Origin: an uncultured Bacteroidales bacterium
GTDB taxonomy: Bacteria > Bacteroidota > Bacteroidia > Bacteroidales > Paludibacteraceae
Length of the DNA: 7,524 nucleotides
NCBI GenBank assembly: GCA_903873355.1
Contig: CAIQOG010000161.1
Span: forward strand, 1-7,524
Direction of reading: 5' to 3'
Position numbers and translations under genes: made by a program. Below are positions 1 to 5,202 of this stretch, piece after piece; position 1 is the first letter of the stretch; every line of letters starts with the position of its first letter. The notes beneath the pieces are model-generated. The model had not been told where the DNA came from and did no database searches. It saw nothing but the letters and a program-made list of their open reading frames with translations.

Positions 1-373
1 ATATGCTATCTAAACGTTCAATGTTCAAAGGAACTGATTTGCTAATATGGGAATTAATAGCAAGATAGACTAATATTGTTGTGTTATTGGCATAATCTCT
101 CTTTTTGCTAAAATCATAAATTGTATTTTTTTCAGGAATCTTTGAATCATGTGTCAAATCAATACCTTTTTCGCTTTCTAAACTTCGATACTGATTACGT
201 CTTATTTCCAAATCCTTTTTGAAAGCCTCTTCGATGATTGCATCCGATTCGCGAACCAAACCGGCACGGGTAGTTTGAAAGTAATCATAAACCAAAAAGG
301 TCTGTGTTCCTAAAATAAATAACAAACAAACCGCAGCAACGTAGGCGATTTGTTTTGGTGTCAATACTTTCAT
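1..373 (-). CDS. N-terminal part of a membrane-anchored protein, possibly a sensor histidine kinase (runs off the left edge)
   Basis: The minus-strand frame starts at the ATG complementary to 371-373 and stays open for 124 codons to the window edge. The start is well fixed, because an in-frame TAA lies two codons upstream (complement of 377-379). The protein begins MKVLTPKQIAY and has one hydrophobic segment at about residues 9-28. A charged, probably helical stretch follows (about 37-70, rich in Glu, Lys and Arg), then a polar region that would be extracytoplasmic. A short N-terminal tail, one membrane helix and a helical periplasmic start match the N-terminus of many Bacteroidetes two-component sensor kinases. 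However, no HAMP, dimerisation or ATPase motif is inside the window, so the kinase call is an inference. It could be another single-pass membrane or exported protein. It is transcribed divergently from the rest of the window. Confidence 0.6.
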   Translation of the reverse strand, partial: MKVLTPKQIAYVAAVCLLFILGTQTFLVYDYFQTTRAGLVRESDAIIEEAFKKDLEIRRNQYRSLESEKGIDLTHDSKIPEKNTIYDFSKKRDYANNTTILVYLAINSHISKSVPLNIERLDSI

Positions 374-448
374 TTTTTAGTTATGATTTTCAAAAAGTGT
401 ATGTTAAAAGATCAAGTATAGCTTTAGACTTTACAAAATATTTAACGT

Positions 449-456
449 CAAAAGTA
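449..456 (-). promoter_or_regulatory. Candidate Bacteroidetes -7 element for the leftward gene
   Basis: On the minus strand this reads TACTTTTG, an exact match to the phylum's TAnnTTTG -7 consensus. It lies about 75 nt upstream of the leftward start codon. No TTTG or TTG is present 19-21 nt further upstream, where the sequence is only T-rich, so this is half of a canonical promoter. Confidence 0.4.
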
Positions 457-522
457 CGAAAAATTAGAAAAAAATGAGAATTAAATGAGAAAAAAATTAG
501 TGATGGTTAAATTTTATTGCTA

Positions 523-661
523 TAATATTGCAGAGTCAATGATCAGCTTTAATTTATAGCGGTACAGTAGTTCGATAGGGTTAATTTACAGTGAACATAG
601 TAAAACACAATTCATAATTTTCATAGTCCATTCTTGCATGACTGTACCGCTATTTTTTTTT
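523..661 (+). ncRNA. Candidate structured small RNA closed by a 13-bp stem and a U-tract
   Basis: ATAGCGGTACAGT at 556-568 is perfectly complementary to ACTGTACCGCTAT at 641-653, and a run of eight T (654-661) follows directly. The 72-nt interior is not random-looking by hand folding. GGGTTA (578-583) can pair with TAGTCC (624-629) with two wobbles, and TTTAC/GTAAA (585-589 and 600-604) can form a tip hairpin, giving a rod with internal bubbles. TAATATTG at 523-530 is one mismatch from the Bacteroidetes -7 element, and would start a transcript near 535. Size, rod shape and terminal U-run would suit a 6S-like or other small RNA. It could also be only a long-loop terminator. I do not recognise a specific Rfam family from sequence alone. 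Confidence 0.4.
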
Positions 662-737
662 GGGTTGTTATGACCTATGATAAAACCATTATTGGTAAAA
701 ATAAATATCTAATGTTTAACAAATAATTTTAAATTTT

Positions 738-1214
738 ATGTCACAGGAAAACAAAATTTCAGCTGAAATCTCGGAAGCTTTGATAGCTGATGTTACCGAG
801 AAACTAAATTCAATCAACGCTTCATTGAATGGTGTGTTAATTTTTAATCTTACTGCCGACGAACGAATCGCAGTCCGTTCTATTGGCGATAAGTCATTGG
901 CTTTTGTCGAAAAGTCGCTGGATTATGCTTCAGGCAATCCTTCGTTGGTTCCAATTTATCTGGATATACCCGAAGCCAAAAAAGATTTTGAACTTTCGCG
1001 TAATTTGTATGGTATTCTACAACAGGTAAACACACTTCAACGCTCATTGGAAGATACTATGATGGTGGCCGGAAGCGAAGCATACGATGCTGCATTGATT
1101 TTCTACAACTCGGTAAAAGGTGCCAGCAGAGTAAATGTACCGGGGTCGGAAGCAGTGTACAACGATTTACAGAAACGGTTTAGTCTAAAAACCAAGAGAC
1201 TTGGAAAAGTCTAA
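738..1214 (+). CDS. Conserved Bacteroidetes hypothetical protein, 158 aa
   Basis: This is a small soluble protein with no signal peptide or membrane segment, so it is probably cytoplasmic and mostly helical. It resembles a family of uncharacterised proteins of about 150-160 residues that I recall as widespread in Bacteroidetes. Recognisable blocks are a Leu-Thr-x-x-Glu-Arg segment leading to GDKSLAFVEK (about residues 38-59), an NPSLVP motif followed by an acidic turn (67-77), and the most conserved-looking block SLEDTMMVAGSEAYDAALIF (103-122). A VPGSEAVYNDL segment (134-144) comes near the basic C-terminus. No catalytic motif is visible, and I know of no function. The ATG at 738 has the usual A/T-rich Bacteroidetes leader. 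No canonical promoter stands out just upstream. A strong terminator follows at 1231-1260, so the gene is probably monocistronic. Confidence 0.85.
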   Translation: MSQENKISAEISEALIADVTEKLNSINASLNGVLIFNLTADERIAVRSIGDKSLAFVEKSLDYASGNPSLVPIYLDIPEAKKDFELSRNLYGILQQVNTLQRSLEDTMMVAGSEAYDAALIFYNSVKGASRVNVPGSEAVYNDLQKRFSLKTKRLGKV

Positions 1215-1229
1215 GATTTTGAAGCTATG

Positions 1230-1264
1230 ATAAAGCCACCTTTTACAATGGGTGGCTTTATTCG
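1230..1264 (+). terminator. Rho-independent terminator after the 158-aa gene
   Basis: TAAAGCCACC (1231-1240) pairs perfectly with GGTGGCTTTA (1251-1260) around a 10-nt loop. The A1230-T1261 pair extends the stem to 11 bp. The T-rich 3' arm (CTTTATT) serves as a short U-tract. It lies 16 nt after the stop codon at 1214 and separates this gene from the downstream array. Confidence 0.8.
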
Positions 1265-1490
1265 TGCTTCGAGCTACATAATCCTTGCTTTTAGCAGTAT
1301 AATTTAAGCTTTAAGCTACAAACTCCCTGCTCAAAGAAACAACATCCGAACTAAAAGCATCTAAATCAGTGCTCAAAACTACGAAATCGATGTATAAAGC
1401 ATGGAAGAACCAGCTATAGGCTGGGACATTGCTGCTTAAAGCACGATATTCTTACCCCTATGCATATTTTATTTAAATTTTCCGGTATTT
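1265..1490. other. Non-coding stretch without an identified gene
   Basis: I find no credible reading frame here on either strand. The only local structure noticed is a small inverted repeat, CCAGC-TATAG-GCTGG (1410-1424), too short to call a terminator because no T-run follows. The sequence could be a decayed gene or untranscribed spacer. Confidence 0.5.
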
Positions 1491-1492
1491 TT

Positions 1493-1524
1493 TTTGTAAA
1501 TGTAAAAATAAGTATTTAATTTTG
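1493..1524 (+). promoter_or_regulatory. Canonical Bacteroidetes promoter of the thioredoxin/secreted-protein array
   Basis: A -33 element TTTG (1493-1496) is separated by 20 nt from a -7 element TAATTTTG (1517-1524). Both elements and the spacing match the Bacteroidetes housekeeping consensus (TTTG, about 19-21 nt, TAnnTTTG). Transcription would begin near 1530, giving a 5' leader of about 80 nt. That leader contains a small hairpin, CGATGA/TCATCG (1554-1559 and 1567-1572), with a 7-nt loop. Confidence 0.75.
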
Positions 1525-1611
1525 GAGTGTAAAAAACAAATTTCAGACTTAGGCGATGAATAAAAGTCATCGACACAAAACGAATGATATTAACCAAGTA
1601 AATTTGACCTT

Positions 1612-2802
1612 ATGAAAACTAAATTAATCCTGCTGTTCTGCATCCTATCATTAAGCATTATGGCTCAGGAAGAAGGAATTAAATTTATCAGCGACACGAC
1701 ACTTACCGATGCACTGGCAAAGGCAAAACAGGAAAACAAACTGCTTTTTGTGGATTGTTACACATCGTGGTGCGGACCGTGCAAGTATATGGTTAAAAAT
1801 ATATTTCCTCAACTCCAAGTTGGTGACTTTTATAACAAAAACTTTGTCTGCTGGAAAGCTGACACGGAGAAGCTTCATTCGAAGGCTGATTCTGTAGCAT
1901 TTTCTGGTTTCAACATTCATAGTTGGCCAACATTTTTGTTTCTGAACTGGAAAGGAGAAATAATACATCGTCACTGTGGTTCAGGCGATGCTGCCGGTTT
2001 TATTGAAATCGGTAAAACAGCCTTAGACCCCACAAAAAACTTTTATTCAATACAGGACAAGGTCAATAAAGGTGACAGAACTTCAGAAACTCTGTATTCC
2101 TATTATAGTTATATTTATGATCCCTCTGAAAAATATATTTCCGAACATTTTGCTCTAATAAGTGACTCTGTAAAGATATCCGAACCCACCTGGAGGCTTT
2201 TCGACCTGGTTGTAAATAACGTTGAAGGTGACGCATTTAAATATTTTGCCGGTCATTTGTCGCAGTATGAACAAAAGGTTGGCAAAAAGGCTGTAGAAAC
2301 CAAATTGATGCGACTTTTTAACTATTACTCACGGTCGGGTAATCCATCCATTGTCAATTTAAAAAAGCTTGATACAGTCTTATATGCCAAATATGAGCGA
2401 TATACTAATTATCAGAATATCTATTGGAAATGTAATCGCAATCGTACTGATAAAAAATCATGGAACGACCTTATAACAGCTACCGACAAGGGATTTGCAG
2501 CAGGAACGCTGACATTGGATCAGCTGAACGATGTAAGCTGGCTGGTATACGAAAATTACAAAAAAGTGAATGATAAAGAGGCACTCAAAAAAGCTGCTGT
2601 GTGGTCGAATAAAACAGTGAATGCAATGCCGAATAATCATTCGTTCAACGATACATATGCTCATATTATATTTGCTTTGGGAAATAAAAAAGAAGCAATC
2701 CGACTTGAAGAATTTGCATTAAAAATAGCTACTGAACTTAATGCAACCGAACAAATAAAATTTTATTCGGACGAATTGAAGATTTTTAAAAACAAAAAGT
2801 AA
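1612..2802 (+). CDS. Exported thioredoxin-fold protein with C-terminal helical domain, 396 aa
   Basis: An N-terminal signal peptide (about residues 1-18, ending ...SIMA before Gln-Glu-Glu) directs the protein to the periplasm. Cys10 lies too early in the hydrophobic core to be a lipobox. The thioredoxin-like domain spans about 22-137 and has the active site WCGPC (53-57) in the context FVDCYTSWCGPCKYM, plus the cis-proline loop SWPTF (Pro106). This makes it a likely thiol-disulfide oxidoreductase or disulfide reductase. Residues about 140-396 form a helical extension without obvious catalytic motifs. Its last third (about 340-390, around ALGNKKEAIRLEEFAL) looks TPR-like, which suggests protein binding. 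This layout is common in Bacteroidetes 'thioredoxin family' proteins. The gene is first behind a strong promoter, and the next frame starts only 6 nt after its stop. A role in folding the exported, Cys-containing neighbours is plausible but inferred. Confidence 0.88.
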   Translation: MKTKLILLFCILSLSIMAQEEGIKFISDTTLTDALAKAKQENKLLFVDCYTSWCGPCKYMVKNIFPQLQVGDFYNKNFVCWKADTEKLHSKADSVAFSGFNIHSWPTFLFLNWKGEIIHRHCGSGDAAGFIEIGKTALDPTKNFYSIQDKVNKGDRTSETLYSYYSYIYDPSEKYISEHFALISDSVKISEPTWRLFDLVVNNVEGDAFKYFAGHLSQYEQKVGKKAVETKLMRLFNYYSRSGNPSIVNLKKLDTVLYAKYERYTNYQNIYWKCNRNRTDKKSWNDLITATDKGFAAGTLTLDQLNDVSWLVYENYKKVNDKEALKKAAVWSNKTVNAMPNNHSFNDTYAHIIFALGNKKEAIRLEEFALKIATELNATEQIKFYSDELKIFKNKK

Positions 2803-2808
2803 AATCCC

Positions 2809-2867
2809 ATGAAAAAATCTATCCTTTTCCTTTTGCTGATAGCAGCTATCAGCGTTGGAGCGCAAAA
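2809..2867 (+). repeat. 59-nt direct repeat, copy 1 (signal-peptide coding)
   Basis: This block is perfectly identical to 3640-3698. Together the two copies bracket the whole palindrome/DUF559 insertion. The repeat begins exactly at the ATG codon; upstream flanks are only loosely similar. Confidence 0.9.
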
Positions 2868-2889
2868 GTATAATGCCGACCTCCCCTAA
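2809..2889 (+). pseudogene. Truncated secreted-protein gene: only the signal peptide survives, cut off by the palindromic element
   Basis: The frame starts 6 nt after the thioredoxin-fold gene and encodes 26 residues: MKKSILFLLLIAAISVGAQK, then YNADLP and a stop. The first 59 nt (2809-2867) are identical to the start of the intact 506-aa gene (3640-3698). The sequence then diverges and meets the palindromic repeat R1 at 2878, whose CCTAACC supplies the stop codon. The AQKY continuation is closer to the start of the 525-aa paralogue (AQKYVP) than to the 506-aa gene (AQKEWA). This could mean a separate third paralogue whose body was lost. The alternative is a duplication of the 506-aa gene's start caused by the insertion itself. 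Confidence 0.75.
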
Positions 2890-2912
2890 CCCCTCCAGGG
2901 AGGGGGACAGAG
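2878..2912 (+). repeat. Palindromic repeat R1 (forward)
   Basis: The repeat reads GACCTCCCCTAACCCCTCC, then AGG, then GAGGGGGACAGAG. CCCCTCC and GGAGGGG can form a tight 6-7 bp hairpin. It marks the left boundary of the inserted element and supplies the stop codon of the interrupted signal-peptide frame. Confidence 0.85.
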
Positions 2913-3007
2913 TGTAAAAATGTAGATTGTCTTGTCCTGAAATAGCTTTAAATGAAAGTAAACAAATTTCAGAATAATACATGTAAACACAAGAAGCAAT
3001 TTGTAAT

Positions 3008-3451
3008 ATGTCCATCATCAATTCTGAATCGCAGGAACAACACCCCTCCCTGGAGGGGCTGGGGGAGGTCGAAAATCAAAATACTATTCAAAAACTTCCT
3101 GAATATAACACTGCTGATTCAATTGTCTATAAATATATCAAAGATGCTCGAAAAGAGCTTATGAAGCATCCTACACATGCAGAAATAATGTTGTGGAAAT
3201 ACCTGAGGAATAATCAGTGTGGATATAAATTCAGAAGACAACACGTTATTGGGAAATATATAGTGGATTTTGTTTGTCTCCCTAAAAAACTGGTTATTGA
3301 AGTTGATGGAAAGATTCACTTCAAGCAGCAAGAGGAAGATGCCAATCGAACAGCTGATTTAAATGCAATGGGGTTCAGAGTTATCAGATTTACAAATGAG
3401 GAAGTTTTGCAAAATGTGATGAATGTAATAGCCGATATTAGTACAAACTGA
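3008..3451 (+). CDS. DUF559 family endonuclease (Vsr-like PD-(D/E)XK fold), 147 aa
   Basis: The DUF559 core spans about residues 40-143. It has the helix PTHAEIMLWKYLR (55-67), the FRRQ motif (75-78), and the catalytic-site signature YIVDF with Asp87. IEVDG follows with Glu98 and Asp100, then His104, Arg114 and the closing strand GFRVIRFTNEEV (122-133). These residues match the family, which is related to Vsr and restriction-type nucleases, and none is missing. The N-terminal 25 residues are not part of the core: they include HPSLEGLGEV encoded by repeat R2. The ATG at 3008 is supported by the truncated second copy, which also starts ATGTC exactly 33 nt before its repeat in the same frame. 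An internal start at Met52 (3161) would still encode most of the core. The TGA stop (3449-3451) overlaps the first bases of R3. It probably cuts or nicks DNA, but its true role with the repeats is unknown. Confidence 0.88.
   Translation: MSIINSESQEQHPSLEGLGEVENQNTIQKLPEYNTADSIVYKYIKDARKELMKHPTHAEIMLWKYLRNNQCGYKFRRQHVIGKYIVDFVCLPKKLVIEVDGKIHFKQQEEDANRTADLNAMGFRVIRFTNEEVLQNVMNVIADISTN
3041..3070 (-). repeat. Palindromic repeat R2 (reverse), coding within the DUF559 gene
   Basis: Read on the minus strand this is GACCTCCCCCAGCCCCTCC followed by AGGGAGGGGTG, closely matching R1. It differs from R4 at 2 of 30 positions. On the plus strand it is translated as HPSLEGLGEV (residues 12-21 of the nuclease). 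Confidence 0.85.
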
Positions 3452-3530
3452 CCTCCCACTAGCCCCTCCTTCGTACACATTCTCCAAAGGAGAAGGAAAT
3501 AGGAAGAATATTTTACAGAGGGGGACAGAG
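3450..3530 (+). repeat. Palindromic repeat R3 (forward), expanded by about 48 nt
   Basis: The left half GACCTCCCACTAGCCCCTCC (3450-3469) and right half GAGGGGGACAGAG (3518-3530, identical to R1 2900-2912) match R1. Here they are separated by 48 nt instead of 3. The extra segment carries its own hairpin, TTCTCC-AAA-GGAGAA (3480-3494). Confidence 0.75.
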
Positions 3531-3562
3531 AGTGCAATACATGAAAAGAAAACAGAAAAAAT

Positions 3563-3643
3563 ATGTCAACAAATATTTCTAAATCAGACATTCTACACCC
3601 CTCCCTGGAGGAGCTGCGGGAGGTCGAAACAAAATTCAAATGA
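3563..3643 (+). pseudogene. N-terminal remnant of a second DUF559-type gene, overlapping the next gene's start
   Basis: This 26-codon frame starts ATGTC and encodes 11 variable residues (MSTNISKSDIL) followed by HPSLEELREVE from repeat R4. It ends KFK and TGA. It aligns in start, frame and spacing with residues 1-23 of the intact DUF559 protein (MSIINSESQEQ then HPSLEGLGEVE). The nuclease core is absent. Its TGA overlaps the ATG of the 506-aa secreted protein as ATGA (3640-3643), so its translation could couple to that gene. It may be a deletion remnant, a non-autonomous element derivative, or a functioning leader peptide. Confidence 0.6.
3596..3625 (-). repeat. Palindromic repeat R4 (reverse)
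   Basis: It is 28/30 identical to R2 and has the same flanks (CAC on the left, GAAA on the right). It lies only 14 nt before the start codon of the 506-aa gene. The hairpin could affect initiation of that gene or read-through into it. Confidence 0.85.
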
Positions 3644-3698
3644 AAAAATCTATCCTTTTCCTTTTGCTGATAGCAGCTATCAGCGTTGGAGCGCAAAA
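3640..3698 (+). repeat. 59-nt direct repeat, copy 2 (signal-peptide coding)
   Basis: This is the second copy of the block at 2809-2867, forming the start of the intact 506-aa gene. No mismatch occurs over 59 nt, third codon positions included, which implies a recent duplication or recent gene conversion. Confidence 0.9.
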
Positions 3699-5160
3699 AG
3701 AATGGGCTCCAATTGGGGCAACCTGGTATTATGACTTTTATGAACAAATGGCAACTGGTTATGTGAAAATTGAATCAGTCAAAGATACTGTAGTAGCTTC
3801 AAAACCGTGTAGATTCCTTCTTATTACTGAGTCAGCTTATGAATATCCGGGTGTTTACAAAACTTACAAATTGGATTCATTGATTACTTATCAGGAGGGC
3901 GATAAGGTTTTTTTATTCACTAACAACAAATTTGTTCTCATTTATGACTTTAATCCAACGGTAGGTGATATTTGGGATTTAACTGATGTTCCGAATTATT
4001 TCAATTTTTCAAATCCGAACTATCCGGCATGTCCGGCGGGTAAGATAGTGGTTGATAGTATTAAAACCATGACTTTTGAGAATCAACCTTTTAAAGCTAT
4101 TTATACCAGTCCATACCAAAATTCCCAAAAGCATTATTTCGGAGTAATAGTTGAAGGCATAGGCTGTCTAAGCTACATGTTACCTTTAGATATTTGCAAT
4201 CAACCCATGGATAGACCGGCTACTGGCAACATAAGATGTTACAATTCACCCGGTTTTTCTCATTCCTGGTCATTAAAAGCATGTGATTATTTACCTGAAG
4301 CTGACTTTCTGAGAACGGGTACACAATGGTATTATGGGAAAAAAGATTATTTGGTTTTTTCAGGTAATATCTTCACTGATGATTATTATTCAATAAAAAT
4401 AACCGGAGAAACTGTTGTAAAAGGAAAATACTGTAAGGTGATGCAACATTTCCGAAGTAAACCGATGTGTTTTGGATATGATGACACTGTTTCGATTTAC
4501 CAAAGTAACGACACAGTATATTTTTATAATACTACCAGCCAGAAATTCAGCACATTGTATGTATATAATGCTCAAAAAGGAGATTCGTGGGATATTGATT
4601 ATCCTAATACAAAAGTAACTGCTACTGTGGATAGTATTGGTTCGGAAATTATTTTCTGGAGTGTTTTTAAAGTTCAATATGTAACTTACAGCATGGTTTT
4701 TCCAAAAGATAATGGAAATCTAATGCCAGTATCAAAATCAAAAATAATAGAAGGAATTGGAGACATCATGTATTATTTTAACTCTAATATTTATTGGCTG
4801 CCACTTTGCGATGAATCAGTAGCATATACCGGTCTTCGCTGCTATGTGCACCCCGGTTTTGGCACTTACCACGTGCCGGGAACGCTTGACTGCACTTACG
4901 TTACAGAAGTGCCCAGGCAAAACTACAGTACTCTGAAAGTGAGGCTGAATTCCTTAGGAATATTGAGTATTGATGGCGATTTAAGCACCGAACCCTGCAC
5001 GCTTGAACTCATTGACCTGAAAGGCTCAATCATACTGAAAACAACTGTAAATGCTTCACAAAACACCGTGAATCTGAGCCAATACGACAAAGGAATGTAT
5101 TTGTATAGGATTTCAGATAAGGAAGGTCTGCTGAAAGCCGGAAAGATAGTGAAGAATTAA
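3640..5160 (+). CDS. Secreted two-module protein with T9SS type A C-terminal sorting domain, 506 aa
   Basis: The signal peptide is residues 1-18 (MKKSILFLLLIAAISVGA before Gln). Two homologous modules of about 200 residues follow. Module 1 (about 21-220) starts GATWYYD and module 2 (about 222-420) starts GTQWYYG. Each then shows a Y/F-rich strand region, a GD-x-W turn (YDF...GDIW near 102-112; GDSW at 314-317), a VDSI segment, an EGIG motif (172-175 and 371-374), and a CY-x-x-PGF segment just before the end. Residues about 424-506 form the sorting domain, with SIDGDLSTEPC, LIDLKGS, QNTVNLSQYDKGMYLYRI and the terminal KAGKIVKN. This directs outer-membrane passage and surface attachment or release by the type IX system. 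No enzymatic motif is seen, and the modules look all-beta. The start is fixed by the signal peptide, and the next paralogue follows 24 nt downstream. Confidence 0.85.
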   Translation: MKKSILFLLLIAAISVGAQKEWAPIGATWYYDFYEQMATGYVKIESVKDTVVASKPCRFLLITESAYEYPGVYKTYKLDSLITYQEGDKVFLFTNNKFVLIYDFNPTVGDIWDLTDVPNYFNFSNPNYPACPAGKIVVDSIKTMTFENQPFKAIYTSPYQNSQKHYFGVIVEGIGCLSYMLPLDICNQPMDRPATGNIRCYNSPGFSHSWSLKACDYLPEADFLRTGTQWYYGKKDYLVFSGNIFTDDYYSIKITGETVVKGKYCKVMQHFRSKPMCFGYDDTVSIYQSNDTVYFYNTTSQKFSTLYVYNAQKGDSWDIDYPNTKVTATVDSIGSEIIFWSVFKVQYVTYSMVFPKDNGNLMPVSKSKIIEGIGDIMYYFNSNIYWLPLCDESVAYTGLRCYVHPGFGTYHVPGTLDCTYVTEVPRQNYSTLKVRLNSLGILSIDGDLSTEPCTLELIDLKGSIILKTTVNASQNTVNLSQYDKGMYLYRISDKEGLLKAGKIVKN

Positions 5161-5202
5161 TCAAACCTCAAAAAACAATACATTATGAAACGGATTATCG
5201 GA
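4858..5202 (+). repeat. Paralogous junction repeat, copy 1 (sorting domain + spacer + next signal-peptide start)
   Basis: This block runs from the last part of the 506-aa gene through its sorting domain, the 24-nt spacer and the first 18 nt of the next gene. It corresponds to 6463-6804. The spacers differ at 1 of 24 positions and the first 18 nt of the following genes are identical. The sorting-domain region is highly similar, with a perfect 59-nt core at 4870-4928. Confidence 0.8.

Larger units (their letters stand above)
2878..3625. mobile_element. Compound DUF559/palindromic-repeat element (four repeats, one intact and one truncated nuclease frame)
   Basis: Four GC-rich repeats beginning GACCTCCC occur in the order R1 forward (2878-2912), R2 reverse (3041-3070), R3 forward (3450-3530), R4 reverse (3596-3625). 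R1-R2 plus the DUF559 gene form a complete unit whose stop codon overlaps R3. R3-R4 is a short second unit holding only the beginning of a DUF559-like frame. The block interrupts a co-directional array of secreted-protein genes, is bracketed by a 59-nt duplication, and is much more GC-rich at the repeats than its surroundings. No transposase, recombinase or conventional terminal inverted repeat is visible. Its mobility is inferred from the insertion-like context and from a general recollection that DUF559 genes in Bacteroidetes are often framed by such palindromes. Confidence 0.65.

Noticed and set aside
1410..1424. Inverted repeat CCAGC/GCTGG as a terminator
   Set aside because: Only 5 bp of stem, with no T-run on either side and no gene ending next to it.
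1554..1572. 5' leader hairpin as a riboswitch
   Set aside because: It is a single 6-bp hairpin with no conserved aptamer-like sequence, so it is too simple to call.
1612..1641. Lipoprotein signal for the thioredoxin-fold protein (Cys at residue 10)
   Set aside because: The hydrophobic stretch before the cysteine is too short and there is no proper lipobox. A normal signal peptide ending near residue 18 fits better.
1651..1974. Minus-strand frame of 107 codons
   Set aside because: It is fully antisense to the thioredoxin-fold domain, and its cysteine-rich composition reflects the complement of that coding sequence.
2952..3164. Plus-strand frame of 70 codons overlapping the DUF559 start
   Set aside because: It runs out of frame through R2 and into the nuclease gene. 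The DUF559 frame has clear family motifs and this one has none.
3008..3451. Very short patch repair endonuclease (vsr) assignment
   Set aside because: The fold signature is Vsr-related, but the motif set (FRRQ, YIVDF, IEVDGxxH) is that of the DUF559 family. No cytosine methylase gene is adjacent.
2878..3625. CRISPR-like interpretation of the repeated GC-rich palindromes
   Set aside because: The four repeats alternate in orientation, have very unequal spacing and overlap a coding frame. There are no uniform spacers and no cas genes.
3316..3747. Open frame of 143 codons on the minus strand
   Set aside because: It is antisense to the DUF559 gene and the secreted-protein start. It gains its length from the repeats and shows no recognisable protein features.
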